A DNA stretch of 64,000 nucleotides from Albimonas donghaensis (GTDB taxonomy: Bacteria; Pseudomonadota; Alphaproteobacteria; Rhodobacterales; Rhodobacteraceae): contig NZ_FNMZ01000012.1 of the NCBI RefSeq assembly GCF_900106695.1, positions 1-64,000 on the forward strand, read 5' to 3'. The translations under genes were made by a program, and so were the position numbers. Below, in pieces: positions 8,733 through 17,120 of the stretch. How positions within the stretch are numbered: the stretch's first letter is position 1; each line of letters begins with the position of its first letter. The notes beneath the pieces are model-generated. The model was not told where the DNA came from, did no database searches, and saw nothing but the letters and a program-made list of their open reading frames with translations.

Positions 8733-9431
8733 TCAGCGGCGGAGACGGTCCAGCGTCTGCTGCACGATGCCGGCGCCCAGCAGGTAGAAGCTGGTCACCA
8801 GGATCCCGACCTGGACGAAGACGCCCGGCTCGAAATCCGCCAGCGCCGCCCAGGAGGCGAAGACGGTCCACAGCACCGCCACCGACAGCGACAGCGGCCG
8901 CCAGCGCTTGGTGCGCACGGGATGGATGAACTTCAGCGGCGCGAACATGGCCGCGGCCAGCACCGTGATCAGCGCCATGATCACCCCGGTCGAGGGCGTC
9001 AGCGCGAACAGCGCCAGCACCACCATGTTCCAGCAGCCCGGAAAGCCGAGAAAGCTCTTGTCCCCGGTCTTCATCCAGCAGCCCGCGAAATACAGCCCGC
9101 TGGAGAAGGTGATTCCCAGCAGCGCCAGCCAGGCCCAGACCCCGGGCAGGATCCCGGACTGGAACAGCGCGTAGGCCGGGATGAACACATAGGTCAGATA
9201 GTCGATGATCAGGTCGAGCACCGCGCCGTCGATATGCGGCGCATGGGTGCGCACGTCGAAACGCCGGGCCAGGGGGCCGTCGATTCCATCGACGGCGAAG
9301 GCCACGACCAGCCACAGGAACATCCGGTTCCATTCCCCATCCACCGCCGCGAGCAGCGCCAGCATGGCGAACACCGCCCCGGTGGCGGTGAGCAGATGGA
9401 CCGAAAAGGCGCGCAGAGACGTGGCTGTCAT
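8733..9431 (-). CDS. pcs: Phosphatidylcholine synthase (CDP-alcohol phosphatidyltransferase)
   Basis: An integral-membrane enzyme of 232 residues with about eight hydrophobic segments. The CDP-alcohol phosphotransferase signature DG-x2-AR-x-G-x3-D-x3-D is visible in DGIDGPLARRFD ... HIDGAVLDLIIDY (~57-92). Pcs condenses choline directly with CDP-diacylglycerol, a route known from rhizobia and other alphaproteobacteria. LYFAGCWMKTGDKSFLGFPG and the overall layout fit Pcs better than phosphatidylserine or cardiolipin synthases. The start at 9431 (MTATSLRAF) is preferred, because the frame further upstream is unlike the family. It converges with panC, with only 25 bases between. Confidence 0.85.
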   Translation of the reverse strand: MTATSLRAFSVHLLTATGAVFAMLALLAAVDGEWNRMFLWLVVAFAVDGIDGPLARRFDVRTHAPHIDGAVLDLIIDYLTYVFIPAYALFQSGILPGVWAWLALLGITFSSGLYFAGCWMKTGDKSFLGFPGCWNMVVLALFALTPSTGVIMALITVLAAAMFAPLKFIHPVRTKRWRPLSLSVAVLWTVFASWAALADFEPGVFVQVGILVTSFYLLGAGIVQQTLDRLRR

Positions 9432-9549
9432 CCGGGATTTATAATCGCAAGCCGCGCGGAATGTAAGGCGGGGCGCTGAGAAGGCGCGGTCGCGTGTTCG
9501 TGAAACCGCGCCGGCCTTCCCGCGCCCGCGCGGGGATTTCACGCCGGTC

Positions 9550-11463
9550 TCATCCCGCCTCGGCGCGCGGCGCGACGTGGTAGTCCCGCAGATCGGCGCG
9601 CCGGGTCATCGCCCAGTAGTCCAGCTTGCGGATCCCCGAATTCACCGTCACGCGGCCCTTGCGGTTGCGGTAATAGGTGCTGACGCCGGGATGGGTCCAC
9701 ACCATGTCGCGCAGGGTCTCGTCCAGCATGGCGTTGTAGCGGTCATGCACCTCGGCCCGGCAGTCCACCGCGCCGGCGCCTGTTTCCAGCATCCCCGCGA
9801 TCACCTCCATGACGTAATGCACCTGGTTCTCCAGCAGCGCGATGATCGAGCCCCCGGCCCCGGTCTGCGAGTTCGGCCCGTAGAGGCAGAAGAAATTCGG
9901 GAATCCCGGCACGGCCATGCCCAGATAGGCGCGGGCCTCGTCCTCGCCCCAGACGTCGCGCAGGGCGACGCCGCCGCGTCCGACCGTCTCGAAGGTCGAG
10001 AGGAACCGCTGCACGTCGAACCCGGTGGCGAGGATCAGGGCGTCGAGCTCATGCAAAACCCCGTCGGCGGTGCGCACGCCCGCGGGTTCGACGGCGGCGA
10101 TGGGGGTGTCCTCGATGGACACGTTCTCGCGGGTCGCGGTGCGATACCAGCCGTTGTCGAGCAGGATGCGTTTTCCATAGGGCGGATAGGTCGGCACCAG
10201 TTTGGGAAGCAGGTCGGTGCGGTCGCCCACCTGGCGCTTGATGTAGTCGGTGAAAAACTGGCGATAGCGATCGTTGGTCCGGTTGAGGCTGCGCTCCGGG
10301 TGCGGCCAGCCGGGGTCGATATGCAGGGTGGGCAGCAGCCGGTCGGACCAGATCCAGTTCAGCCGCAGCCGATACCAGGCGCGGTAGAGCGGGACCTCGG
10401 CGAAGAGAAACCGCTGGGAATCCGGCACCGCCTCGCCCAGCTTTTCGAACGGAACCGCCCAGGTGGGCGAACGCTGGAAGACCGTGAGATGCGCGGCCTC
10501 GGGGGCCAGCGCCGGCACGCTCTGCATCGCCGAGGCGCCGGTGCCGACCACCCCGATCCGCTTGCCCCCGAGGTCGATGTCCTCGGGCCATTCGGCGGTG
10601 TGGAAACACGGGCCCCCGAAGCTCTCCAGCCCCGGGATCGCCGGGGTTTTCGGGGGGTTGAACAGGCCCGAGCCGGCGATGACCACGTTGGCGGTCAGGG
10701 TCTCGACACCGTCCGGACCCTCGACCTCGACCTGCCATAGCTGCGCGGCCTCGTCCCATTCGGCGCGCCGCACGCGGGTGTTCAGGCGCAGGTCGGGGCC
10801 TAGGTCGAAGCGTTCGACCACCCCTTCCAGATAGCCCTGCAATTCGGCGCCGGAGACGAACCAGCGGTCCCAGTCATGGTCGGCGAAGGTGAAGGAATAG
10901 AGGTGGTTGGGCGTGTCGACCCCCACGCCGGGATAGCGGTTGGCGGCCCAGACCCCGCCGACGCGCCCGGCCTGTTCGACCTGCAGGTAAGGCACGCCGG
11001 CATCCTTGAGCCGGACCGCGGCGCAGATCCCCCCGGCGCCGGCGCCGATGACCAGCACCCGGAAGCCCTCGGGCGGGGACAGGCGCATCGGCTCGGGGCT
11101 GACTGCGCAGCGGGTCACCATGTCGAGGTCGTAGGCCAGCATCGGCCCATACTCCGCCGGCGCCGCGTCGCCCAGCGAGGCCGAGAGAATGCGAACCAGC
11201 ATGGCCTCGTCCGGATCGGGCAGGGCCAGCGGTCGGCCCGCCTTCCAGGCCAGGATCGCCTCGACCGCCGCCGCGCGAACCTCCGCCGCGGCCTCCGGGG
11301 CCAGCCCGCCGCCGTCGTTCTCGTCGATGCCGTAGCCGCGCGAAACGGTGTAGGGCGCCTCCATCCAGCCCGTGTCGCCGGTCATCTGCACCAGCATCGC
11401 GAGCAGGCTGGGGATATTGGCGTCGGCCACGGCCTCCGCCATTCGGGCGTCGTAGGATGTCAT
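9550..11463 (-). CDS. Baeyer-Villiger monooxygenase, HapE/4-hydroxyacetophenone type
   Basis: A 637-residue FAD- and NADPH-dependent enzyme that would insert oxygen next to a ketone carbonyl, giving an ester or lactone. It has an N-terminal extension of ~130 residues, as in the 4-hydroxyacetophenone monooxygenase branch. An FAD site GAGAGG (140-145) comes next, then the Baeyer-Villiger fingerprint FGGPCFHTAEWP (282-293, F-x-G-x3-H-x3-W-P) and the NADPH Rossmann motif GTGASA (307-312). An ATG at 11463 with GGAGGAG six bases upstream sets the start. It is divergent from the CoA-transferase genes, which could use the product of ring opening after further oxidation. The substrate is unknown. Confidence 0.9.
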   Translation of the reverse strand: MTSYDARMAEAVADANIPSLLAMLVQMTGDTGWMEAPYTVSRGYGIDENDGGGLAPEAAAEVRAAAVEAILAWKAGRPLALPDPDEAMLVRILSASLGDAAPAEYGPMLAYDLDMVTRCAVSPEPMRLSPPEGFRVLVIGAGAGGICAAVRLKDAGVPYLQVEQAGRVGGVWAANRYPGVGVDTPNHLYSFTFADHDWDRWFVSGAELQGYLEGVVERFDLGPDLRLNTRVRRAEWDEAAQLWQVEVEGPDGVETLTANVVIAGSGLFNPPKTPAIPGLESFGGPCFHTAEWPEDIDLGGKRIGVVGTGASAMQSVPALAPEAAHLTVFQRSPTWAVPFEKLGEAVPDSQRFLFAEVPLYRAWYRLRLNWIWSDRLLPTLHIDPGWPHPERSLNRTNDRYRQFFTDYIKRQVGDRTDLLPKLVPTYPPYGKRILLDNGWYRTATRENVSIEDTPIAAVEPAGVRTADGVLHELDALILATGFDVQRFLSTFETVGRGGVALRDVWGEDEARAYLGMAVPGFPNFFCLYGPNSQTGAGGSIIALLENQVHYVMEVIAGMLETGAGAVDCRAEVHDRYNAMLDETLRDMVWTHPGVSTYYRNRKGRVTVNSGIRKLDYWAMTRRADLRDYHVAPRAEAG

Positions 11464-11830
11464 GCGGGCTCCTCCCCATCGGGCCGGGCGGCGCGGGGTC
11501 GGCCCCGTCGTCCGTCTTGCGTCCGGCCTCGTTTTGCCGGGAAGCAGAGCGCAGCCGCGCGCCGGGATCAAGCCGGCGCCGCGGGGCGCGGCCGGGCCGG
11601 GGGGCGCGCGGGGCAGGGCGAGGACCGGGGCAAACCTCGTCCCCGCCGGGGTTTTCGGCCCCCGGTCGGGGCGCCCGAAATCGCATATGCGATGCGCCCG
11701 CGCGCCGGGTCCGCGCGGTTTCCGCTGCGCCCGGGCGCGACACGCGCTATACTGCGCGCCGAACGGGCCGCGCCCCCCGGCGCGCCCCGCCCAAAAAACG
11801 CAGCCGCGAAACCAGTCCGGAGGATTCGCC
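11464..11830 (+). other. Divergent intergenic region between monooxygenase and CoA-transferase genes
   Basis: About 370 bases of GC-rich DNA with no credible gene. It must hold the promoters of both divergent units. The two ribosome sites are at its edges (GGAGGAG on the minus strand, GGAGG on the plus). No clear palindrome or -10 box was found. Confidence 0.45.
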
Positions 11831-12670
11831 TTGACCGTGCAGCATCTCGCCGACGCCGCCTCGCTCGCCGCCCTCGTGCCTTCGGGCGCGCGGATCGGCG
11901 TCACCAAGGGCGAGCAGACCGACGTCCCCATGGCCATGGCGCTGGAACTGGTGCGCCGCGGCGTGACGGATCTCGACCTGGTGACCATCCCGACCTGCGC
12001 CTTCCCGGCCTCGGGCATGATGCTCGACATCCTGGTCGGCGCCGGCTGCGTGCGGTCGGTGGAGACGTCGGGCGTCTCGATGTCCGAACTGGGCGCCGCG
12101 CCGCGGTTCTCGGCGGCGGTGAAGGCGGGGACGCTGAAGGTGGTCGACGCGACCTGCCCGGCGGTCTACGCGGCGCTTCAGGCCGGGGCCAAGGGCCAGC
12201 CCTTCACGGCGCTGCGCGGGCTGATCGGCTCCGACCTCATGGCGCATCGCGACGACTGGGCGGTGGTGGCGAACCCGTTCGAGGCCGACGACCCGGTGGC
12301 GCTGCTCAAGGCGATCAACCCGGACGTGACGCTGTTCCACGCGCCCATGGCCGACCGCCACGGCAATGTCTGGATCGGCCGCAACCGGGACCTGCTGACG
12401 CTCGCCCATGCCTCCGACATGACCCTCGTGACGGTGGAGAGGATCGTGGACGGCGACCTGATGGAGGACGAGACCCTCGCCCCCGCCGTGATCCCCAATT
12501 TCTACGTCACCGCGCTGGCCGAGGCGCCGGGCGCGTGCTGGCCGCAGCAGGCGGACGGGACCACCGATCTCGACGCCGTGCGCGCCTACATGTCCGCCGC
12601 GCGGACCGAGGAAGGCTTCCGCGACTGGCTCGCCGCCCATGTCTTCGCCCGTCCGGAGGCGGCGGAATGA
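11831..12670 (+). CDS. CoA-transferase alpha subunit (family I, GctA/IpdA-like)
   Basis: Alpha subunit of a two-gene class I CoA-transferase or related CoA-dependent hydrolase. The 279-residue protein shows the alpha-subunit opening (RIGVTKGEQTDVPMAMALEL), FPASGMMLDILVGAGCV and the family ending FHAPMADRHGNVWIG with DLLTLAHAS. Members act on acyl-CoA or CoA-ring-opening intermediates, including glutaconate and, for IpdAB, steroid-ring remnants. The start is a TTG with GGAGG 8 bases upstream. No ATG or GTG fits the family start. It overlaps the beta-subunit gene by ATGA, so both subunits are coupled. Confidence 0.85.
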   Translation: MTVQHLADAASLAALVPSGARIGVTKGEQTDVPMAMALELVRRGVTDLDLVTIPTCAFPASGMMLDILVGAGCVRSVETSGVSMSELGAAPRFSAAVKAGTLKVVDATCPAVYAALQAGAKGQPFTALRGLIGSDLMAHRDDWAVVANPFEADDPVALLKAINPDVTLFHAPMADRHGNVWIGRNRDLLTLAHASDMTLVTVERIVDGDLMEDETLAPAVIPNFYVTALAEAPGACWPQQADGTTDLDAVRAYMSAARTEEGFRDWLAAHVFARPEAAE

Positions 12671-13422
12671 GCGCCGGCGAAACCGACGTCCGCCCCGAGG
12701 AGATCCAGGCCGCCGCCATCGCCGGCCTGCTGGAAGGCGCCCGCCACGTCGCCGTGGGCATGGTCTCGCCCATTCCCGGCACGGGGGCGCTGCTGGCCAA
12801 TGAGCGGTCGGGCGGGGGAACCCGCGTCTCGATCCTCGGCAGCAAGAAGACGACCTTCTGGACCAATGGCGGGTCGGAGCTGTTCGACCTCGCGGGTCGC
12901 GGGCGGCTCGACGCCTTCTTCCTGTCCGGCGGGCAGATCGACGGCGGGGCCAATGTGAACCTGGTCGGCGTCGGCGACTATCCGGAGGCGAAGGTCCGCT
13001 GGTCGGGGTCCTTCGGCTCCGCCTATCTCTATTTCGTGGTGCCGCGGGTGATCCTGTTCCGCTGGGAGCACACCCGCCGGACCCTGGTGGAGAAGGTGGA
13101 TTTCGTCTCCGCCCCCGGCACGTCGGAGCCCGGCGTGCATCGCCCCGGCGGGCCGATCGCGCTGATCACCAACCTTTGCCTCTTCGACTTCCAGCGCGAG
13201 GCGGGGCGGTTCCGGCTGAAATCCCTCCATCCCGGCGTGACGCTGGAGGAGGTGCGGGACAATACCGGGTTCGACTTCGACCTTCCCGAGCATCTCGCGG
13301 AAACGCCGACGCCGGACGCCGACACGCTGTCCCTGATCCGGGGGCCGGTGGCCCGGCGCATCGCCGACGTCTACCCGGTCTTCGCCCGGCAGGTGTTCGG
13401 GATCGAGCCCGCCGCGGCCTGA
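12667..13422 (+). CDS. CoA-transferase beta subunit (family I, GctB/IpdB-like)
   Basis: 251-residue partner of the preceding alpha subunit. Recognised by AVGMVSPIPGTGALLANE, GGSELFDLAGRGRLDAFFLS, GGQIDGGANVNLVGVGDYP and the late VDFVSAPGTSEP and ALITNLCLFDF segments, all typical of GctB/IpdB-type beta subunits. It starts at the ATG overlapping the alpha stop. Together they would form a heterodimer or heterotetramer in the cytoplasm. Transferase and hydrolase activity cannot be told apart from this sequence. The divergent Baeyer-Villiger enzyme suggests breakdown of a cyclic ketone, but that is inference. Confidence 0.82.
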   Translation: MSAGETDVRPEEIQAAAIAGLLEGARHVAVGMVSPIPGTGALLANERSGGGTRVSILGSKKTTFWTNGGSELFDLAGRGRLDAFFLSGGQIDGGANVNLVGVGDYPEAKVRWSGSFGSAYLYFVVPRVILFRWEHTRRTLVEKVDFVSAPGTSEPGVHRPGGPIALITNLCLFDFQREAGRFRLKSLHPGVTLEEVRDNTGFDFDLPEHLAETPTPDADTLSLIRGPVARRIADVYPVFARQVFGIEPAAA

Positions 13423-13433
13423 CCTCTCAGCCC

Positions 13434-13472
13434 CCCGTAGGGCGGGTGCGAACCCGCCGCCCGCCCTATGGG
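13434..13472 (+). terminator. Bidirectional hairpin between convergent genes
   Basis: Outer arms CCCGTAGGGCGGG and CCCGCCCTATGGG pair with one G-T wobble. A second, mutually exclusive stem GGCGGGT-GCGA-ACCCGCC is nested to the left. It lies between the CoA-transferase beta gene and the convergent oxidoreductase. It has no T-run, but its position between converging genes supports termination. Confidence 0.6.
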
Positions 13473-13480
13473 TTGCGCGC

Positions 13481-14440
13481 TCACCTGCCCGCCAGCATCG
13501 CCTCGACCAGCTTCTGCACCCGCAGCGCCTCGGCCGGGGTGGCGAGCCGGTTGGGCTCGCCCCGCATCAGCTTCGACAGGTCGTCGAGCTGCGCTTTCAG
13601 GCTTTCGGCCCGCGGATCGGCGGGCTCCTCGCCGATCCGCGCGAAGGCCCCGCCGTCCGAGATGAAGTCCCGGTAGAAATCCTCGATCCGGCGGGAGGAT
13701 TTCGTCCCCTTCACCGTCACCTGCTGGCGGTCCGGCTGCGCCCCTCCGACCGCGCCCAGCACCGACACCACCGCCCCGGCCTCCGAGCGCAGGCGGGCGA
13801 GCATGTGGGTCTCGCACAGCGCCGGGTCGTCGGGATAGGTCGGCAGGGCGGCTTCCAGGGTCAGCGGCCCCAGCACCCGTTCCGAGAAGAACAGGAAGTG
13901 GGAGATGACTTCGCGCACATAGCCGCCTTCCTCGCGGAAGCGCAGCCAGTCCGCGGCGACCTGCCAGGCGCGGGGCCAGGCCGGATAGGTGACGACGATG
14001 TCGACGCCTTCCAGCCGCCCCATCTCGCCCGCCTGCGCCGCCGCGACCGTGCCGGTCAGCGCCCCGCCCGCGGCCTGGGTGAAGTTCACCGCCGCCCGCG
14101 CGCCCATGGCGTCGAGCCGGGCCACGAGTTCCTCGCTTTCGGCCACATCGACGCCCAGCGGTTTTTCGAGGAACACCGCCCGCCCGGCCCCGGCCGCGGC
14201 CAGCGCCAGCGCCTTGCGGGGGACCGGCGGGCAGGCGAGGTAGACGAGATCCGCCGTCGCCATCGCCGCCTCGGCGCTCTCGGCCATCACGGCGCCGGGA
14301 TGGATCGCGAGGGCCTCGGCGCGGGCCGCCTCGGACGGATCCCAGAGGAAATCCGGGGCGTAGTCGGGATGGCGCAGCATGTGCTCCAGCATCCGCCGTC
14401 CCATGATGCCCAGCCCGATGATCGCGGTTTTCGTGGTCAT
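13481..14440 (-). CDS. Gfo/Idh/MocA-family oxidoreductase
   Basis: A 319-residue NAD(P)-dependent oxidoreductase. The N-terminal Rossmann fold begins AIIGLGIMGRRMLEHML. The family's EKP motif is seen in AVFLEKPLGVDVAESEEL (~93-97), where the lysine usually takes part in catalysis. The C-terminal alpha/beta domain follows (DWLRFREEGGYVREVISHF). Members act on sugars, inositols and related polyols. The substrate cannot be told from sequence. It is 12 bases downstream of the amidase gene on the same strand, so probably co-transcribed. ATG start; normal length. Confidence 0.85.
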   Translation of the reverse strand: MTTKTAIIGLGIMGRRMLEHMLRHPDYAPDFLWDPSEAARAEALAIHPGAVMAESAEAAMATADLVYLACPPVPRKALALAAAGAGRAVFLEKPLGVDVAESEELVARLDAMGARAAVNFTQAAGGALTGTVAAAQAGEMGRLEGVDIVVTYPAWPRAWQVAADWLRFREEGGYVREVISHFLFFSERVLGPLTLEAALPTYPDDPALCETHMLARLRSEAGAVVSVLGAVGGAQPDRQQVTVKGTKSSRRIEDFYRDFISDGGAFARIGEEPADPRAESLKAQLDDLSKLMRGEPNRLATPAEALRVQKLVEAMLAGR

Positions 14441-14452
14441 GTCGGCGCCCCC

Positions 14453-15844
14453 TCAGCCGGCTGCGAACGGATCGACGGGGCGGATCGGCGGATGCGCGGC
14501 CTCGATGGCGGCGCCGGCCTCCAGCAGCACGTCCTCGCGGAACTTCCGCCCCACAAGCTGCACCCCCATCGGCCTGCCCGGCCGCCCGGTGGAGACCGAG
14601 AGCGCCGGCAGCCCCAGCGCCGGCAACCCGACCTGGGTCATCTGGGCCGCGTAGATGCGGGCGAAATCGGCCTCCGAGCGCACATCGGAGTTGTTCTCGA
14701 ACGGCGCCTCCCCGGACATGGGGCAGAGCAGCACCGGCCAGTCCTCCAGGAACATCTGCCAGGCGCGCAGCAGGGGGATGCGGTCCTGAAGCGCCTTCAC
14801 CGGGTCCGAGCCCTCGGCGATCTTCATCATCTGCGCGGCGCAGAAGATGGCGTCCGGGTCGCCTTCAGGCGCCAGTTTCGGCGTGCCGTTGACCGAGAAA
14901 TCCAGCATCCACAGGGCGATGTTGATGCGCTGCGCCTCGGCGATGGAGGGGGGGGCGATCTCGTCGACCTCCCAGCCCGCATCCGACAGCGCGGCGGCGG
15001 CGCCCTTCAGCGCCTCGGTCACTTCCGGGTCCACCTTCATCCCGTCGGGCGCGAGGCAGAGCGCGACGCGGCGGGGAACCGCCGGCCCGGTCAGGGGCGC
15101 GGGCATCCGCCAGGGGTCGCGCAGGTCTTCCGCCGACATGGCGGCGAGCGAGATGCGCAGGTCGTCGATGGTGCGCGCCAGCGGTCCGGAGACGGCGGTG
15201 AGCTGCGCCCCGATGGACCGGTCGGCGCCCGAGAGGTTCGCCGCCGGCACACGCCCCAGGGTCGGCCGCAGCCCGTGGACCCCGCAGGCATAGGCGGGAT
15301 AGCGGATCGATCCCGCGATATCCGTGCCATGCGCCACCGCCCCGATCCCCGCCGCCACGGCGGACCCCGCGCCGCCGGAGGACCCGCCCGGCGTCAGCGT
15401 CCGGTCATGGGGGTTCAGCGTGGTCCCGTGCAGCGAATTGCGCGCGAACCAGCGCAGCGAGAAGGCCGGGGTGTTGGTCCGCCCGATCACGACGCCGCCC
15501 GCGGCGCGCAGGTTGGACACGATCGGGCTGTCCTCGGGCGCCGTCAGGTCCTTTTGCAGCTTCAGCCCGTTGGTGGTGGGCCGGCCGGCATAGTCGATGT
15601 TGATCTTCACCGTGCAGGGCACGCCGGCGAGCGGTCCCGGCTCCTCCCCGCGGGCGAGCTTGGCGTCCACGGCGTCGGCCTCGGCCAGCGCGGCTTCGGC
15701 GGTCTCGTCCACCACGGCGTTGATCGCGGGGTTCACCGCCTGCATCCGCGCGATGGCGGCCTCGCATTCCTCGCGCGCGCTGGTCTCCCGCGACCGCACC
15801 CGCGCCGCGATCACCGCGGCCGACGCCTGCCAAAGCTCCGCCAT
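14453..15844 (-). CDS. Amidase-signature (AS) family amidase
   Basis: A 463-residue amide hydrolase with the Ser-cisSer-Lys triad: the lysine in CTVKINIDYAG, the cis-serine in the glycine/serine motif TPGGSSGGAGSAVAAG and the nucleophile in HGTDIAGSIRYPA. It hydrolyses an amide to carboxylate and ammonia in the cytoplasm. The substrate cannot be read from sequence, because the family spans glutamyl-tRNA subunits to indoleacetamide hydrolases; no GatB/GatC is nearby, so GatA is unlikely. The ATG at 15844 is preferred over one 11 codons upstream because GAGGGGG lies 8 bases before it. It is divergent from an acetamidase/formamidase. Confidence 0.88.
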   Translation of the reverse strand: MAELWQASAAVIAARVRSRETSAREECEAAIARMQAVNPAINAVVDETAEAALAEADAVDAKLARGEEPGPLAGVPCTVKINIDYAGRPTTNGLKLQKDLTAPEDSPIVSNLRAAGGVVIGRTNTPAFSLRWFARNSLHGTTLNPHDRTLTPGGSSGGAGSAVAAGIGAVAHGTDIAGSIRYPAYACGVHGLRPTLGRVPAANLSGADRSIGAQLTAVSGPLARTIDDLRISLAAMSAEDLRDPWRMPAPLTGPAVPRRVALCLAPDGMKVDPEVTEALKGAAAALSDAGWEVDEIAPPSIAEAQRINIALWMLDFSVNGTPKLAPEGDPDAIFCAAQMMKIAEGSDPVKALQDRIPLLRAWQMFLEDWPVLLCPMSGEAPFENNSDVRSEADFARIYAAQMTQVGLPALGLPALSVSTGRPGRPMGVQLVGRKFREDVLLEAGAAIEAAHPPIRPVDPFAAG

Positions 15845-15976
15845 GCCGGACACCCCCTCTGCTGATGTTTCGCGCATACCCTTTCCCCGGCCGCGGAATT
15901 GGTCAACCGCGCGCCTTGACCGCAGGCCGGGGGCGGGGCCTGATGGCGGCGTCTTCCCCCTTGCCGGAGCCTCCCC

Positions 15977-16924
15977 ATGGCCGAACATCGCCTCACCGCC
16001 ACGCCCGAAACCGTGCGCTGGGGGTTCCTCGACGCCGCCACGCCGCCGGCGCTGACCGTGGCGTCGGGCGATGTGGTGGTGATCGAGACCGTGTCCGGCG
16101 GCCCCGACCACCTGCCGCCCGAGGGCTTCTTCGTGCCGCCCGAGATGCACGATATCCATGCCCGGGCCGAACGCATGCTGCCCGGCCATATCCTCACCGG
16201 CCCGGTGGCGGTGGAGGGGGCCGAGCCCGGCGACGTGCTCGAAATCCGCATCCGGGACATCGCGCTGCGCACCGACTGGGGCTGGAACATGATCCGGCCG
16301 CTCGCCGGGGCGCTGCCCGACGATTTCCAGCACGGCCGGGTGCTGAACATGCCCCTGGACCTGGAGAGCCGCACCGCGCCGCTGCCCTGGGGCGGGGAGC
16401 TGCCGCTCGCCCCCTTCTTCGGGGTCATGGGCACGGCGCCGCCGCCGAACTGGGGCCGGGTGACGAGCCTGGTGCCCCGCGCCTTCGGCGGCAATCTCGA
16501 CCTGAAGGAGCTGGTCCCCGGCGCGGCGCTGTTCCTGCCCTGCTTCGTGCCGGGGGGGAACTTCTTCTGCGGGGACGGGCATGCGGTGCAGGGCGACGGC
16601 GAGGTCTGCGTGACCGCCATCGAGACGTCGCTGACCGGGACCTTCGAATTCATCCTGCGCAAGGATCTGCGGCTGGAGGCGCCGCGGGCCGAGACCGGAA
16701 CCCACCTGATCGCGCTCGGTCTCGATCCCGATCTGGACCAGGCGATGGAGAAGGCGCTGCGGGTGATGATCCGCTGGCTGGGCGAGGTCGCGGGGATGGC
16801 GCCGCAGGACGCCTATTCCCTGTGTTCGCTGGCCGCGGACCTGCGCATCACCCAGGTGGTGAACCAGACGCGGGGCGTGCATTGCATGATCCCGCGGGCC
16901 GCGTTGCCGCCGCGCCCGGACTGA
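15977..16924 (+). CDS. Acetamidase/formamidase family protein
   Basis: A 315-residue FmdA/AmdA-family hydrolase releasing ammonia from short aliphatic amides. Family features are VVVIETVSGGPDHLP near the N-terminus, HILTGPVAVEGAEPGDVLEI, the FFGVMGTAP segment, the metal-site region GGNFFCGDGHAVQGDGEVC and the C-terminal AYSLCSLAADLRITQVVN. It lies 130 bases from, and divergent to, the AS-family amidase, so two unrelated amidases share a control region. The ATG start has a weak GGAG-like site (GGAGCC). Regulation by the IclR genes downstream is possible but not shown. Confidence 0.88.
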   Translation: MAEHRLTATPETVRWGFLDAATPPALTVASGDVVVIETVSGGPDHLPPEGFFVPPEMHDIHARAERMLPGHILTGPVAVEGAEPGDVLEIRIRDIALRTDWGWNMIRPLAGALPDDFQHGRVLNMPLDLESRTAPLPWGGELPLAPFFGVMGTAPPPNWGRVTSLVPRAFGGNLDLKELVPGAALFLPCFVPGGNFFCGDGHAVQGDGEVCVTAIETSLTGTFEFILRKDLRLEAPRAETGTHLIALGLDPDLDQAMEKALRVMIRWLGEVAGMAPQDAYSLCSLAADLRITQVVNQTRGVHCMIPRAALPPRPD

Positions 16925-17120
16925 CCGGCGGCCGATGGCCGGCTTGCGGGGGGGGGGCGGCGTTGGGGGGGGCGGCGTTCGGCCCGCGCCGCCAATATCC
17001 TTTGGACTCCGCGGATTCATGCTAAGATGAACGACCTGCGCGCCGCCACCTCGGCGAGCCCCTTCCGCTCGCCATCGGCTTGCCGAAGGTTTCATGGGTT
17101 CGTCCGCAACGGGAGCCGAC

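Noticed and set aside
14453-15844. GatA of the Glu-tRNA amidotransferase
   Set aside because: No gatB or gatC nearby, and the sequence around the triad is that of general amidases.
16940-17040. Promoter TTGGAC ... TAAGAT ahead of the IclR pair
   Set aside because: Spacing is 15 bases and the surroundings offer other equally weak pairs, so it is not listed as a feature.
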